From the NCBI GenBank assembly GCA_039026235.1, contig JBCCMQ010000015.1, forward strand, positions 8,603 through 72,602: a stretch of DNA of 64,000 bases. The letters are read 5' to 3'. This document shows, in pieces, positions 17,559 through 26,697 of the stretch. The position numbers and the translations under genes are program-made. Within the stretch, counting starts at the first letter, position 1, and every line of letters starts with the position of its first letter. This stretch comes from JBCCMQ01 sp039026235. GTDB lineage: Bacteria > Pseudomonadota > Alphaproteobacteria > Rhodobacterales > Rhodobacteraceae. The notes under the pieces are model-generated. The model saw only the letters and a list, made by a program, of their open reading frames with translations, searched no databases and was not told where the DNA came from.

Positions 17559-18515
17559 TCAGATGATGGTCTTCAGGAACGCCTGAATGGCGGCGCGGAT
17601 GTCGGCGGCACTGGTAAAGGCGATGTCGTGACCGACACCCGATAGCACAACCTGGCGGGCCTTCGGATTTGCCTCTGCCATGCGCGCCCGCGCACTTTCC
17701 GGAATAATTTCGTCATCCTCTGCCCAAATGGCCAGCACTGGCAAGTTCATGCGCGCCAGGCTTTCGTGGTCGTTGAACTGATCAACCTGAAGCGTGTGCC
17801 GAAGGCTTGACAACACCGCTGGCAAATATCCCTGGCGGCGCAATTGGGCCAACTGATAGTCGTAGATCCCCTCAACATCCAATTCGCCGGCTGCATCGCG
17901 GGCGTCCGAGATTTCCTTGGCCATCGTTCGCGCCCCGAAGCCCAGCATGATCCAGTCGCCGACCCACGGACGGTCGCGCATCTTGGCGATTTCTTCACTG
18001 ATGTTCTGGCCAAGCCCGGCGGCGGCCAGCAAAACCAGCCGGTCAATCCTTTCTGGATAATTGATCGCAAACCGCGTCGCGATCATCGCGCCCATCGAAT
18101 ACCCAACGAGCAGCAGGTTGTCGCCGCGTTCGGTGCCCGTTTTGACGCCTTCGCTTTCAAGCAGTTCCGACAGCTGGGCAAGGAACACATCAAGGGTCTG
18201 CGCGCTTTCGCCAGAGGCCGAATATCCGCGTCCGTAAAGATCATAGGTCAAAACCCGAAAGCCCATCGTGGACAGGTCTTCCGCGACGGCCTCGAAGGCG
18301 CCCGATGGCGTGGTCAGGCCATGAATGCACACCGCAATCGGACCCTTCAGCGGGCCCCGCCACTGAAAGTGTGTCTCGCCGCCGGACAGTTCCACGAACT
18401 GACCCGGCGCAGAGTCCTTCCAATTGCCGGTGGGCGACAGGCGACGCCATTCAGAAAAATACGGATAAGCCGCAGCGGCGACCAGCAAGACAGCAACCAG
18501 CGCAATTATTGTCAT
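17559..18515 (-). CDS. alpha/beta-fold hydrolase with N-terminal membrane anchor
   Basis: The 318-residue protein starts with a hydrophobic anchor (residues 2-20), so the catalytic domain is probably tethered at the periplasmic side or exported. The hydrolase core has AVCIHGLTTP, the nucleophile elbow VGYSMG (Ser140), the acid Asp in WAEDDEIIP and the His in GVGHDIAF. Substrate is unknown; esterase or lactonase activity would be usual for this fold. Next gene on the same strand is a HAD hydrolase. Confidence 0.87.
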   Translation of the reverse strand: MTIIALVAVLLVAAAAYPYFSEWRRLSPTGNWKDSAPGQFVELSGGETHFQWRGPLKGPIAVCIHGLTTPSGAFEAVAEDLSTMGFRVLTYDLYGRGYSASGESAQTLDVFLAQLSELLESEGVKTGTERGDNLLLVGYSMGAMIATRFAINYPERIDRLVLLAAAGLGQNISEEIAKMRDRPWVGDWIMLGFGARTMAKEISDARDAAGELDVEGIYDYQLAQLRRQGYLPAVLSSLRHTLQVDQFNDHESLARMNLPVLAIWAEDDEIIPESARARMAEANPKARQVVLSGVGHDIAFTSAADIRAAIQAFLKTII

Positions 18516-18597
18516 TCAATCAATCGTTCGTTCCGCACGTTTTGCGTGCTTGTCGCTTGCGGTTCTGGTGGCACAATGCCCGGAAGTGGCTTCTGGA

Positions 18598-19224
18598 TCA
18601 AATCCGAACGTCAGAAGCCGTCAAAAGTTCTTCGTCGACCAGCCGACGCGCCCAGCCGTCGGGCCCGTCGAAGAGGTGGGTCTTCCATCCGCGCGCATCG
18701 CCGGCCGCAATGTTGTCCGCCCGGTCATCCGCGAAAAGCAATGCGCCAGGGGCAATGCCGCTTTCGGCTTCGACCATGGCATAGATCGTGGGATCAGGTT
18801 TGATCACGCCCATCCGGCCGGAAATGAACCGCTGATCAAATTCCTTCAGGAAATCATAATGCGCCTCGGCAATCTCGAATGTCTGGATACCGAAGTTTGT
18901 CAGCGTGAAAACGGGGATACCCCTGCTCCGCAATGCCCGGAGCAAATGCACCGATGCCGGTATCACGGGTGCGGCCATTTCAATCCACCGGTCGTGCCAA
19001 ATCTTGATCTCTTCGGCAAAATCGGGATACGCGGCACCGGTTTCGGCAAGCACATCGTGAAAGTTCTCGCCGCGATCGACACGGTCGTTCATGGCGTGCA
19101 GATCCACGGCGGAAAAAAGCGCCTGACGGCGTTCTTGTCCGACGATCCGGTCAAAGTAGCGCTCGGGCTGCCATTCGATCAGAACGTTGCCAATATCGAA
19201 GATGACAGCTTCGGTTTCAGGCAT
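18598..19224 (-). CDS. HAD family hydrolase (haloacid dehalogenase-like phosphatase)
   Basis: The 208-residue protein has HAD motif I VIFDIGNVLIEW (nucleophile Asp), motif II FTLTNFG, motif III Lys in MGVIKPDPTIY and motif IV FADDRADN. It matches subfamily IA phosphatases such as sugar phosphatases. GGAGGT sits just upstream of the ATG at 19224, which decides the start over a longer frame. Confidence 0.92.
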   Translation of the reverse strand: MPETEAVIFDIGNVLIEWQPERYFDRIVGQERRQALFSAVDLHAMNDRVDRGENFHDVLAETGAAYPDFAEEIKIWHDRWIEMAAPVIPASVHLLRALRSRGIPVFTLTNFGIQTFEIAEAHYDFLKEFDQRFISGRMGVIKPDPTIYAMVEAESGIAPGALLFADDRADNIAAGDARGWKTHLFDGPDGWARRLVDEELLTASDVRI

Positions 19225-19258
19225 CCCAACCTCCGTTCCAACAATATGCACCAAAGCC

Positions 19259-20209
19259 CTAGGCGGGCTTCGCACTCGGCTGTCCGGCCACACGGCCCCG
19301 CCAGATGATGTAAAGCCCCGATCCGACGATCAGAAGGATACCGAACCAGGCCAGGGTGTCGGGCCATTCTCCGAAGATGGCAATGCCCCAGAAAATGGCC
19401 AGCGGCATCGCGACATATTCAAACGGCGCCACATAGGCTGCTTCTGCCACCCGGTACGCCTGGCTGATCAGATAGGCGCCGGCAGTCAGAATAAGCCCGA
19501 TGCCCGCAAGCAACATCCACTGCCCTGGTTCCGGCCAGATCCACTTTCGAAAGAAGAATGCCAGCGACGGGTCTTCCTGTGCAGCAAACCGCCCGTCTCC
19601 GACGGCAAGCCCGATTGCAGTGGTCACGCAAATGAACATGATCTGAATGTAGAATACCAGAGAGAGTGCACTTTCCGTGCGGCCAAGCTTGCGGGTCATC
19701 ATGTGCAGGGATGCATAGCAAACCGCCGCCGCAATCGGCAAAAGCGATGCCGCCTGGAAGGCAGCGGTGCCGGGGCGCATGATGACGAGCACGCCCAGAA
19801 AGCCGACCGCGATGGCCGACCAGCGGCGCGGCCCCACCTTTTCGCCAAGGAAGATCACCGAAAAACCGGTGATGATCAGCGGACTGACAAAGAAGATCGC
19901 CACCGCCTCGGCCAGGGGCAATGCCGCAAGACCCAAAAAGAAAGCCAGGTTTGCCATGGCAACGAAGAAGCCACGCAGCATGTGCTGCCCCAGTTTCTGG
20001 GTAGCCAGTCCGCGCAATCCATGCTTGGCGCAAGCCGCCAGACCAACCACTACAGAGATGGCCACAAGCGAACGGATCAGCACAATCTCATGCAACGGGA
20101 AAGTGCCGGAAAGGGATTTGACCAGCACGTCATTGAGCGAAAAGAAAAACACCGCGCCCGACGCACAAAGTGCACCAAAAAGCGGTCTGTTTTGGGGACC
20201 TCCGGTCAT
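19259..20209 (-). CDS. EamA/DMT superfamily transporter
   Basis: The 316-residue protein has ten predicted transmembrane helices in two EamA repeats; repeat 1 ends with the typical FLGEKVGPRRWSAIAVGFLGVLVIMRPG and repeat 2 with FGEWPDTLAWFGILLIVGSGLYI. Family members are drug/metabolite exporters. The ORF is followed by the HAD gene 34 bp away on the same strand. Substrate unknown. Confidence 0.9.
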   Translation of the reverse strand: MTGGPQNRPLFGALCASGAVFFFSLNDVLVKSLSGTFPLHEIVLIRSLVAISVVVGLAACAKHGLRGLATQKLGQHMLRGFFVAMANLAFFLGLAALPLAEAVAIFFVSPLIITGFSVIFLGEKVGPRRWSAIAVGFLGVLVIMRPGTAAFQAASLLPIAAAVCYASLHMMTRKLGRTESALSLVFYIQIMFICVTTAIGLAVGDGRFAAQEDPSLAFFFRKWIWPEPGQWMLLAGIGLILTAGAYLISQAYRVAEAAYVAPFEYVAMPLAIFWGIAIFGEWPDTLAWFGILLIVGSGLYIIWRGRVAGQPSAKPA

Positions 20210-20275
20210 GAATCAATGGCCTGCCTGCCCATTACCCGCATCGGTCCCGCGCAGAAGAGTGACCGAGCATGCCCA

Positions 20276-21109
20276 TCATCTGGCGCCGAGCGCGTCTGCG
20301 TGAAAGGCGATGTGGCTTTCCATGAAGGACGCAATGAAGAAATAACTGTGATCGTACCCGGGTTGCATCCGGAAGCTGCCCGCCTGGCGCCGCGCTGTCA
20401 TCGCGCCGGCAAGCGCTTCCGGCATGAGGAGATCAAAAAAGGTGTCCTCGGTCCCCTGATCTACCAGAACCGGCCCGTCAAAGCCCTTCTCCTGCATCAG
20501 CACGGTGGCGTCGTGGGCGCGCCACGTGCCTTCATCGGCACCCAGATATGCCGTAAATTGCTTCGTGCCCCAGTCTGATCTGGTGGGATTGGCGATGGGG
20601 GCGAAAGCCGAAACGCTCTTGAAACGCTCTGGCAGGCCCATCGCCAGGGTGAGCGCCCCATGCCCACCCATGGAATGGCCCATGATCGATTGGCGCTCGG
20701 CATCTACGGCAAAGCTCTCTGCGACAAGCCCGGGCAATTCCAAGGCCGTGTAATGCCACATTGAAAAATGGGGTGCCCACGGATCTTCGGTGGCGTCGAC
20801 GTAAAACCCTGCCCCCTGGCCCAGATCATAGGCGGCATCGTCAGCAGCACCGTCGCCACGGGGAGAGGTGTCCGGAAAGATGACCGCCAGACCGTGGCGC
20901 GCCGCCCAGCCCTGGGCACCGGCCTTTACCATGGCATTCTCATGGTTGCAGGTAAGGCCAGACAGATACCACACGACAGGTACCCGCGTTTTTCGCGCCT
21001 CGGCGGGCAGAAACAGGCCAAACACCATGTCGCAGGAACAGGCCTTGGAAGTGTGCCGATAGACGCCTTGCGTGCCACCAAAACAACCTGTTTCCGAGAG
21101 TGTTTCCAT
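20276..21109 (-). CDS. fghA: S-formylglutathione hydrolase
   Basis: FghA hydrolyses S-formylglutathione to formate and glutathione, the last step of glutathione-dependent formaldehyde oxidation. The 277-residue esterase-D-type protein has YLSGLTCNHENAM, the nucleophile GHSMGGHGAL (Ser146), Asp in DQGTEDTFF and His in GYDHSYFFI. The ATG at 21109 (METLSETG) has AGGAG about 9 bases upstream. The dehydrogenase frmA lies about 4.3 kb away on the same strand, so this pathway is split in this genome. Confidence 0.95.
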   Translation of the reverse strand: METLSETGCFGGTQGVYRHTSKACSCDMVFGLFLPAEARKTRVPVVWYLSGLTCNHENAMVKAGAQGWAARHGLAVIFPDTSPRGDGAADDAAYDLGQGAGFYVDATEDPWAPHFSMWHYTALELPGLVAESFAVDAERQSIMGHSMGGHGALTLAMGLPERFKSVSAFAPIANPTRSDWGTKQFTAYLGADEGTWRAHDATVLMQEKGFDGPVLVDQGTEDTFFDLLMPEALAGAMTARRQAGSFRMQPGYDHSYFFIASFMESHIAFHADALGAR

Positions 21110-21197
21110 AGCCTGGATCTCCTGTGACATGCATTGGCTATCGCGGTCATCTGCCGCCCGCAAGCCCGGACAAGACCGGACTATGCCGACGCAAATC

Positions 21198-21209
21198 CGT
21201 CGGCCGACG
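21198..21209. promoter_or_regulatory. palindrome in the fghA-tetR divergent region
   Basis: CGTCGGCCGACG is a perfect 12-bp palindrome about 90 bp upstream of fghA and 140 bp before the TetR gene; CGGTCGG follows. It could be a TetR operator controlling both directions, but the link is inferred from position alone. Confidence 0.35.
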
Positions 21210-21349
21210 CTCGGTCGGAAAACCCAAGATCACGCACAGAGCAATTGCTTTTCTGAGCGCTGACGCACCGTTGCTTGTGGAAACTGAACAGAACAGTTTA
21301 TATGTTGGTGGGCCAGACGTGATCGAAGAATTCAGCACCACAAAGAAAC

Positions 21350-21982
21350 ATGAGCACAGCCGCCGTTCTAAAGCCGATAAAAACGGGCCGAAAGCTCGAC
21401 GATGTGATTGCTGGCGCCAGGACGGTGTTCATGCGCGATGGTTATGAAGGGGCGAATGTCGATTCGATTGCGCGCGCGGCCGGGGTATCCAAGGCCACGC
21501 TCTACAGTTATTTTCCTGAGAAATCCCATCTTTTCCAGGCGGTGATCATGCAGGAATGCAACCGCCATGCCGATGCGGTGGTCGAGCATCTTTATGAGGC
21601 CGCACCGATTGCGGAAGTCTTACGGCGCCAGTGCAAGTTCTTCGTTGAATTCATAATGTCAGACTGGGCGCAAGAAATGTTCCGCGTTTGCCTGGCCGAG
21701 GCGCGCCGATTTCCAGAGCTTGGAAGGTCATTTTATGAGGCCGGTCCCAGCAGCATGCGGTCGGCTCTGGTTGCGTTTCTGTCGTCGCCGGAAGTGAAGG
21801 GCGAGCTTGATATAGACGACCCGGAAATGGCAGCGGATCAACTGAAGATGCTCTGCCATTCAGACCTTTTCCTTAAGAAGATGTTCGGACTGATCGACGA
21901 TGCGGACGAAACCGATATCGACCGCATTGCCGAGGCGGCAACCGAGATGTTCTTAGCGCGCTACGCATCCAAGAAAGCCTAA
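21350..21982 (+). CDS. TetR family transcriptional regulator
   Basis: The 210-residue protein has an N-terminal TetR HTH: FMRDGYEGANVDSIARAAGVSKATLYSYFPEKSHLF (residues about 27-62). The C-terminal ligand domain is helical and contains a C-terminal TetR_C-like region found in AefR/RutR-type regulators. It is divergent to fghA with 240 bp between them, suggesting control of fghA, itself, or both. The ligand is unknown; formaldehyde sensing is a guess. Confidence 0.9.
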   Translation: MSTAAVLKPIKTGRKLDDVIAGARTVFMRDGYEGANVDSIARAAGVSKATLYSYFPEKSHLFQAVIMQECNRHADAVVEHLYEAAPIAEVLRRQCKFFVEFIMSDWAQEMFRVCLAEARRFPELGRSFYEAGPSSMRSALVAFLSSPEVKGELDIDDPEMAADQLKMLCHSDLFLKKMFGLIDDADETDIDRIAEAATEMFLARYASKKA

Positions 21983-22113
21983 GACTGCGTGTGGCCGTAA
22001 AACTGGCGACGAACCGGCGCTCGGGTTGGTTTGCGCCAGATCCAATGGTTTGTTGACACAGCTTAGCGGGTCTTGGCGACGTGGACCCGAATGGCTGCGA
22101 GAAGGCGAACGCG

Positions 22114-24573
22114 TTAGGCTCTGGTTGTCAGGGACCCCTTGGCGCTCTGCAAATAGACCTTGAAATCCGCGACCGGCAGCGGCTCCGAAAAGAGAAAGCC
22201 CTGCAGGACGTCACAACCGATATCACGCAGGAACTTTGCCTGGCCCTCCGCTTCCACGCCCTCGGCGGTCACCCCAATGTCGAGCGCGCGGCCGATGTCG
22301 ACCAGTGACTGCACAAGCTTCCGCCGCTCGGGGCGTTCTACAATCGGGGCCACGAGTGATCTGTCGATCTTCATCCTGTCCGGCCCAATCTTGGTCAGCG
22401 CGATCACCGAAGTGCGCCCCGACCCAAAGTCATCAAGCTCGACCCCGAAACCAGCCTCTTTCATCTGATCGATGTTCCAGGTTGCCACGGTACTATCGTC
22501 ATCGAGGAAAATTGACTCAAGGATTTCAAAGCTGAACCGGGTGAACGGGAGTCGCAGGTCCGGAAGGCTGGACATGAAGTCGGCATCACCCAGCCGGTGA
22601 AAGCTGAGGTTGGTACTGATCTTGGGCAGCCGACATCCGGCCGCCTCAGCCCAGCGTCCCATCTCAAGCGATTGATCCAGCACCCGGCGGTCGATGTCGG
22701 CCACGACGCCAAGATCCTCGGCAACAGCGAGAAAGGCCGACGGCGCCAGGAGCCCGCGGAAAGGATGGTGCCAGCGGACCAGCGCCTCAGCCCCAACCAA
22801 TTCTCGCGATGCAGCGTCAAACTGCGGCTGAAAATAGGCCACGAATTCATTCGCCTCGAGCCCGCGCAGCATGTCGTCGGCAAGCGCCTTATGCTCTTGG
22901 ATCTCGATTGCCATCTCCTCGGTGAAAACCGAGACCCGGTTCCGTCCCAATGACTTGGCGCGGTACAGTGCGAGATCGGCATTGATCATGAGGCGCGCCC
23001 GATCGGTGCCGATACGGTCTGAAAAAGCCACGCCGACGCTGGCGCCAAAGCGGCACGGCCGCCCCTCGAAATCGACCGGTTGCCGGCAGGCATCGACCAG
23101 TGCACGGGCCTGTTCCAGGATCGGCTGTTGTTCTTCGCAGTTCGAGACGACAGCGACAAATTCGTCTCCTCCCACGCGTGCGATGGCGACGCTTTTGTCA
23201 AAAATCGCGCGTGCCAGTCGAGCGACATGGCGAAGGACGAAATCTCCGCCGGCGTGTCCAAGCGTGTCGTTGATTTGCTTGAACCGATCTAGATCTATGT
23301 GCAACAGCGCCGCGGGTTTGCCCGATTGGCGCGAATCTGACAGGACTTCTTGCAGCACTTGCTTTAGCGCCCAGCGGTTCTTTAGGCCCGTCAGCTCGTC
23401 TTCGTCCGCTTGTTTTCGGATCTTGTCGTTTGCGATCTTCAGGGCATCAGCGGTGTCCTGCAGTTGTGCGGTTCGCTCTGCCACCCGGGTCGACAGCACC
23501 TCGGCAGCAGCAAAGTGGTGGTTGGCAAGGAAAGCCGCAAGAGCGGCAATAACAAGACCAGAAAACGCCGTGGCGATTGCCGCGATCTGGTACCACGCCA
23601 ACCCGGTATCAGGCGCCATGGAAATGCTAAGCCGCCACTGCCGCCCACCCACCGACATCAAACGGTTCTGCGCGCCAATGGCATCTGCCCCTATAAGGTC
23701 GGCCGCAACCCACTCTGACGTGGGCCGGTCAAGGACATTGCTGTTGACGACAAGCGAGTTCACATCCTGTGCGCCGACACTCGGCGCGCCTTTTTCGCCC
23801 ATGTCGTGAATCTCAAATCGCAATCCACGCTCTTCCAGGTCCGGCACCACCGCATCGAGAAACGTCCGAACCCGAAAGGCGGAAGTCACATGCCCAAAAA
23901 CCTGCCGGTCGCGCAAATCCGTCATGACCGGAAATCCGCCCAGGTACACTGGCTGAACGATCACGATGCCCGCAACACCGGTGGCCAGCGTTATTCTGCT
24001 GCTCAATGCGCCTTTACCCTCGTCGCGGGCTGCATCGATTGCGCGCCGACGTTCAGGTGCCGACATCGTGTCGAAACCGGTGATCTGCCGCGCCAACGCA
24101 CGCGGCGCCACGGCAATCAAGGGCGCCGCAACCTTGTCTCTCGGTGCAGGCTGAATAACCAGTGGACCGTAACCAAAACGCGCTCTGTCCGGCCAGACGT
24201 CAATATCGGCAGCGGCGCGGGACACATCACCCGTTAAATTCACGCTAAGTCCGACGCCCCTGATTTGCGGCGCATTCTCTAAGATACCGCTAGCGTCGAC
24301 GTATTCATGGAACAGACTGGTGGCATTGGCTCCGTCCGGATCAAGAGCCAGCGTCATATGCGTGGCGAGGTCCTTAAGGGCAGCGAGGACGACCGTTACC
24401 TCATCTTCGATACGGTTCGCCGCGCGCTCAGCGGCGACCTCATGCGCCTGCACACGCGCGAGATTTCCCTGAAACCACACGAGGCCGGCCACGGTCGCGG
24501 ATACCGCAGACAATGCAATAAAGACGCCCCAGGCGGCTGACCGCCAACGAATCAGAATATGCTTCAAGGCCAC
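22114..24573 (-). CDS. CHASE-GGDEF-EAL membrane protein for c-di-GMP turnover
   Basis: The 819-residue sensor has TM1 (residues 12-34), an extracytoplasmic CHASE domain (about 73-290), TM2 (about 328-350), a helical linker, a GGDEF domain (393-550; GGDEF at 468-472) and an EAL domain (565-815). All key motifs are intact: RVGGDEF, then EAL at 596-598, ELDDFGSG and AEGVE. No RxxD inhibitory site precedes GGDEF, so feedback inhibition may be weak. Both activities are possible. Start: GTG at 24573, but a TTG at 24567 is better spaced (7 bases) from AGGAG. Confidence 0.9.
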   Translation of the reverse strand: MALKHILIRWRSAAWGVFIALSAVSATVAGLVWFQGNLARVQAHEVAAERAANRIEDEVTVVLAALKDLATHMTLALDPDGANATSLFHEYVDASGILENAPQIRGVGLSVNLTGDVSRAAADIDVWPDRARFGYGPLVIQPAPRDKVAAPLIAVAPRALARQITGFDTMSAPERRRAIDAARDEGKGALSSRITLATGVAGIVIVQPVYLGGFPVMTDLRDRQVFGHVTSAFRVRTFLDAVVPDLEERGLRFEIHDMGEKGAPSVGAQDVNSLVVNSNVLDRPTSEWVAADLIGADAIGAQNRLMSVGGRQWRLSISMAPDTGLAWYQIAAIATAFSGLVIAALAAFLANHHFAAAEVLSTRVAERTAQLQDTADALKIANDKIRKQADEDELTGLKNRWALKQVLQEVLSDSRQSGKPAALLHIDLDRFKQINDTLGHAGGDFVLRHVARLARAIFDKSVAIARVGGDEFVAVVSNCEEQQPILEQARALVDACRQPVDFEGRPCRFGASVGVAFSDRIGTDRARLMINADLALYRAKSLGRNRVSVFTEEMAIEIQEHKALADDMLRGLEANEFVAYFQPQFDAASRELVGAEALVRWHHPFRGLLAPSAFLAVAEDLGVVADIDRRVLDQSLEMGRWAEAAGCRLPKISTNLSFHRLGDADFMSSLPDLRLPFTRFSFEILESIFLDDDSTVATWNIDQMKEAGFGVELDDFGSGRTSVIALTKIGPDRMKIDRSLVAPIVERPERRKLVQSLVDIGRALDIGVTAEGVEAEGQAKFLRDIGCDVLQGFLFSEPLPVADFKVYLQSAKGSLTTRA

Positions 24574-24679
24574 GCTCCTTCTGGCACCGAATAGACACCG
24601 AAGCAGCTAAGTCCCCGTTAACAGTGGTTGCTCAATCGAAGGGAGAGTACCCGTCCGCCAGACCTACGCCAGCCGTGGG

Positions 24680-25273
24680 TCAACCTATCTCATCGACGGA
24701 TGATATCACCTTGCCCAGCAAGCCATAATCCAAAGCCTGATCAGTGGTCAGCCAAAAATCACGCTGGATGTCCTTTTGGATCTTCTCTGGCGTCTGACCC
24801 GTTGCCTCAGCGAAAAGCGCATAGAACCGTTCAGTCATGATGCGGATCTGCTCGGCCTGGATTTGGATATCGCTAACCGATCCGCCCACGCCGCCTGCGG
24901 GTTGATGCAAAAGGAACCGCGTGTTCGGAAGGCAGTAACGATCTGCCTTGTCCGCGCCGACAAAGATCAACGCGCCGGCCGATGCGACCCAGCCCGAGCC
25001 GATGGTGCGCACCTTCGGTCGGATGAATTTGATCATGTCGTGGACCATGTCACCGGATTCCACGTGCCCGCCCGGGGACGAAATGATCATATTGATCGGA
25101 TCGTCGCTGTCCTGCGCCAGTGCCAAAAGCTGGGTCACCGTGCGCTGGGCAAGCTTGTCGTTTATTTCGCCGGCAACAATCACCGTGCGGGACTTGAAGA
25201 AGAGATCGCCTATCCGGCCGGCGGCAGCCTTGTCATCTTTATCGTCAGCCTTGGCGTCATCCTGCATGCGCAT
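24680..25273 (-). CDS. ClpP-family protease subunit (paralogue)
   Basis: This 197-residue serine protease of the ClpP fold keeps all three catalytic residues: Ser in GWVASAGALIF, His in RFLLHQPAGG and Asp in QRDFWLT. It departs from the main ClpP, which reads GQAASMG and has a different N-terminal loop; here the first 23 residues are charged (DDAKADDKDDK). Rhodobacterales usually carry such a second, divergent ClpP next to the housekeeping one, which is not in this window. Its partner ATPase is unknown. AGGA is present before the ATG. Confidence 0.85.
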   Translation of the reverse strand: MRMQDDAKADDKDDKAAAGRIGDLFFKSRTVIVAGEINDKLAQRTVTQLLALAQDSDDPINMIISSPGGHVESGDMVHDMIKFIRPKVRTIGSGWVASAGALIFVGADKADRYCLPNTRFLLHQPAGGVGGSVSDIQIQAEQIRIMTERFYALFAEATGQTPEKIQKDIQRDFWLTTDQALDYGLLGKVISSVDEIG

Positions 25274-25430
25274 CTTTTGTCTTCCTGTCAGTTACTCTGC
25301 CCGGTCGCTGCAATAGGTGTTGACGATCCGGAGAGAGTCAATCGGACGGGGCGGTTTTTTAAATCGCGACAAGCGGCATCCCCCCGAACAATGTAGTTCG
25401 GATCGTGCAAAGGCATCTAGCGGATAAGGC

Positions 25431-26543
25431 TTAGTAAACCACAACCGACCGGATCGATTCACCGGCATGCATCAGGTCGAAGCCGCGATTGATGTCGTCC
25501 AGTGTCAGAGTATGCGTGATCATCGGATCGATTTCGATCTTGCCCTGCATGTACCAGTCCACGATCTTGGGGACATCGGTCCTTCCGCGCGCACCGCCAA
25601 AGGCGGTCCCGCGCCAGACCCGTCCAGTGACAAGCTGGAATGGACGGGTGGCGATTTCGGCACCGGCCGGGGCCACGCCGATGATAATCGATTCCCCCCA
25701 CCCCTTGTGCGCGCATTCAAGCGCCGCCCGCATCACCTCGACATTGCCAGTTGCATCAAAGCTGTAGTCGGCGCCGCCACCTGTCAGGTCGACCAGATAG
25801 GGCACGAGGTCACCATCGACTTCGCCCGGGTTCACGAAATCCGTCATGCCAAACTTTTCGGCCATCTCTTTCTTTGCCGGGTTCAGATCGACGCCAATAA
25901 TCTGATCCGCACCTGCCAGTCGCAGGCCCTGAATGACGTTTAAGCCAATGCCACCCAGACCGAAGACAACCGCGCGGCTGCCCTCTTCGACGCCAGCGGT
26001 GTTGATGACCGCGCCGATGCCGGTGGTGACGCCGCAACCGATGTAGCAAATCTTGTCGAAGGGGGCGTCATTGCGGACCTTGGCGAGCGCGATCTCGGGC
26101 AGGACCGTGTGGTTTGAGAAGGTTGAGCACCCCATGTAGTGCAGGATTGGATCGCCATCGAGCGTGGAAAACCGGCTCGTGCCGTCCGGCATCACACCGG
26201 CACCCTGGGTGCTGCGGATCTTCTGACAAAGGTTGGTTTTCGGGTTCAGGCAGTATTCGCATTCACGGCATTCGGGCGTGTAAAGCGGTATGACATGGTC
26301 GCCAGGCTTCAGGCTGGTGACGCCCGGGCCCACATCCATGACGACGCCGGCACCCTCGTGGCCCAATATGGCCGGGAACATGCCTTCGGGGTCGGCGCCG
26401 GACAGCGTGAATTCGTCGGTGTGGCAGATTCCGGTCGCCTTCACTTCGACCAGCACCTCGCCGGCTTTGGGCCCATCAAGGTTTACATCCATGATTTCAA
26501 GCGGTTTTCCGGCGGCGGTTGCGACGGCAGCGCGGGTTTTCAT
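25431..26543 (-). CDS. frmA: S-(hydroxymethyl)glutathione dehydrogenase/class III alcohol dehydrogenase
   Basis: The enzyme oxidises the glutathione-formaldehyde adduct with NAD. The 370-residue zinc MDR protein has the catalytic zinc ligands in GICHTDEF and GHEGAGVV, the structural zinc Cys cluster CRECEYCLNPKTNLC, and the Rossmann nucleotide loop VFGLGGIGLN. TGRVWRGTAFGGARGRTDVP and the C-terminal RSVVVY fit the class III subgroup. Together with fghA it completes formaldehyde to formate oxidation. Confidence 0.96.
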   Translation of the reverse strand: MKTRAAVATAAGKPLEIMDVNLDGPKAGEVLVEVKATGICHTDEFTLSGADPEGMFPAILGHEGAGVVMDVGPGVTSLKPGDHVIPLYTPECRECEYCLNPKTNLCQKIRSTQGAGVMPDGTSRFSTLDGDPILHYMGCSTFSNHTVLPEIALAKVRNDAPFDKICYIGCGVTTGIGAVINTAGVEEGSRAVVFGLGGIGLNVIQGLRLAGADQIIGVDLNPAKKEMAEKFGMTDFVNPGEVDGDLVPYLVDLTGGGADYSFDATGNVEVMRAALECAHKGWGESIIIGVAPAGAEIATRPFQLVTGRVWRGTAFGGARGRTDVPKIVDWYMQGKIEIDPMITHTLTLDDINRGFDLMHAGESIRSVVVY

Positions 26544-26667
26544 GGCGGGTCCTTCTCTGATCGTTATTGCGGCCGAGCCTACCCGGCTGTGTTTTCAGTT
26601 CAATATTTTTCGCGCATCGGGCGAAGAGCCCCCGGACTCGACTCGCCGGACTGATCGTCCTAGTGTG

Positions 26668-26682
26668 GAACATAAGGGGAAC
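26668..26682. promoter_or_regulatory. LexA box upstream of imuB
   Basis: GAAC-ATAAGGG-GAAC is a perfect match to the alphaproteobacterial LexA direct repeat GTTC-N7-GTTC read on the other strand. It ends 15 bp before the imuB ATG, which is the position expected for SOS repression. Confidence 0.85.
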
Positions 26683-26697
26683 AAATTTCACGCCACC

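Noticed and set aside
26290..26697. 5' extension of imuB
   Set aside because: The segment crosses frmA antisense and the LexA box; the ATG at 26698 fits the family start.
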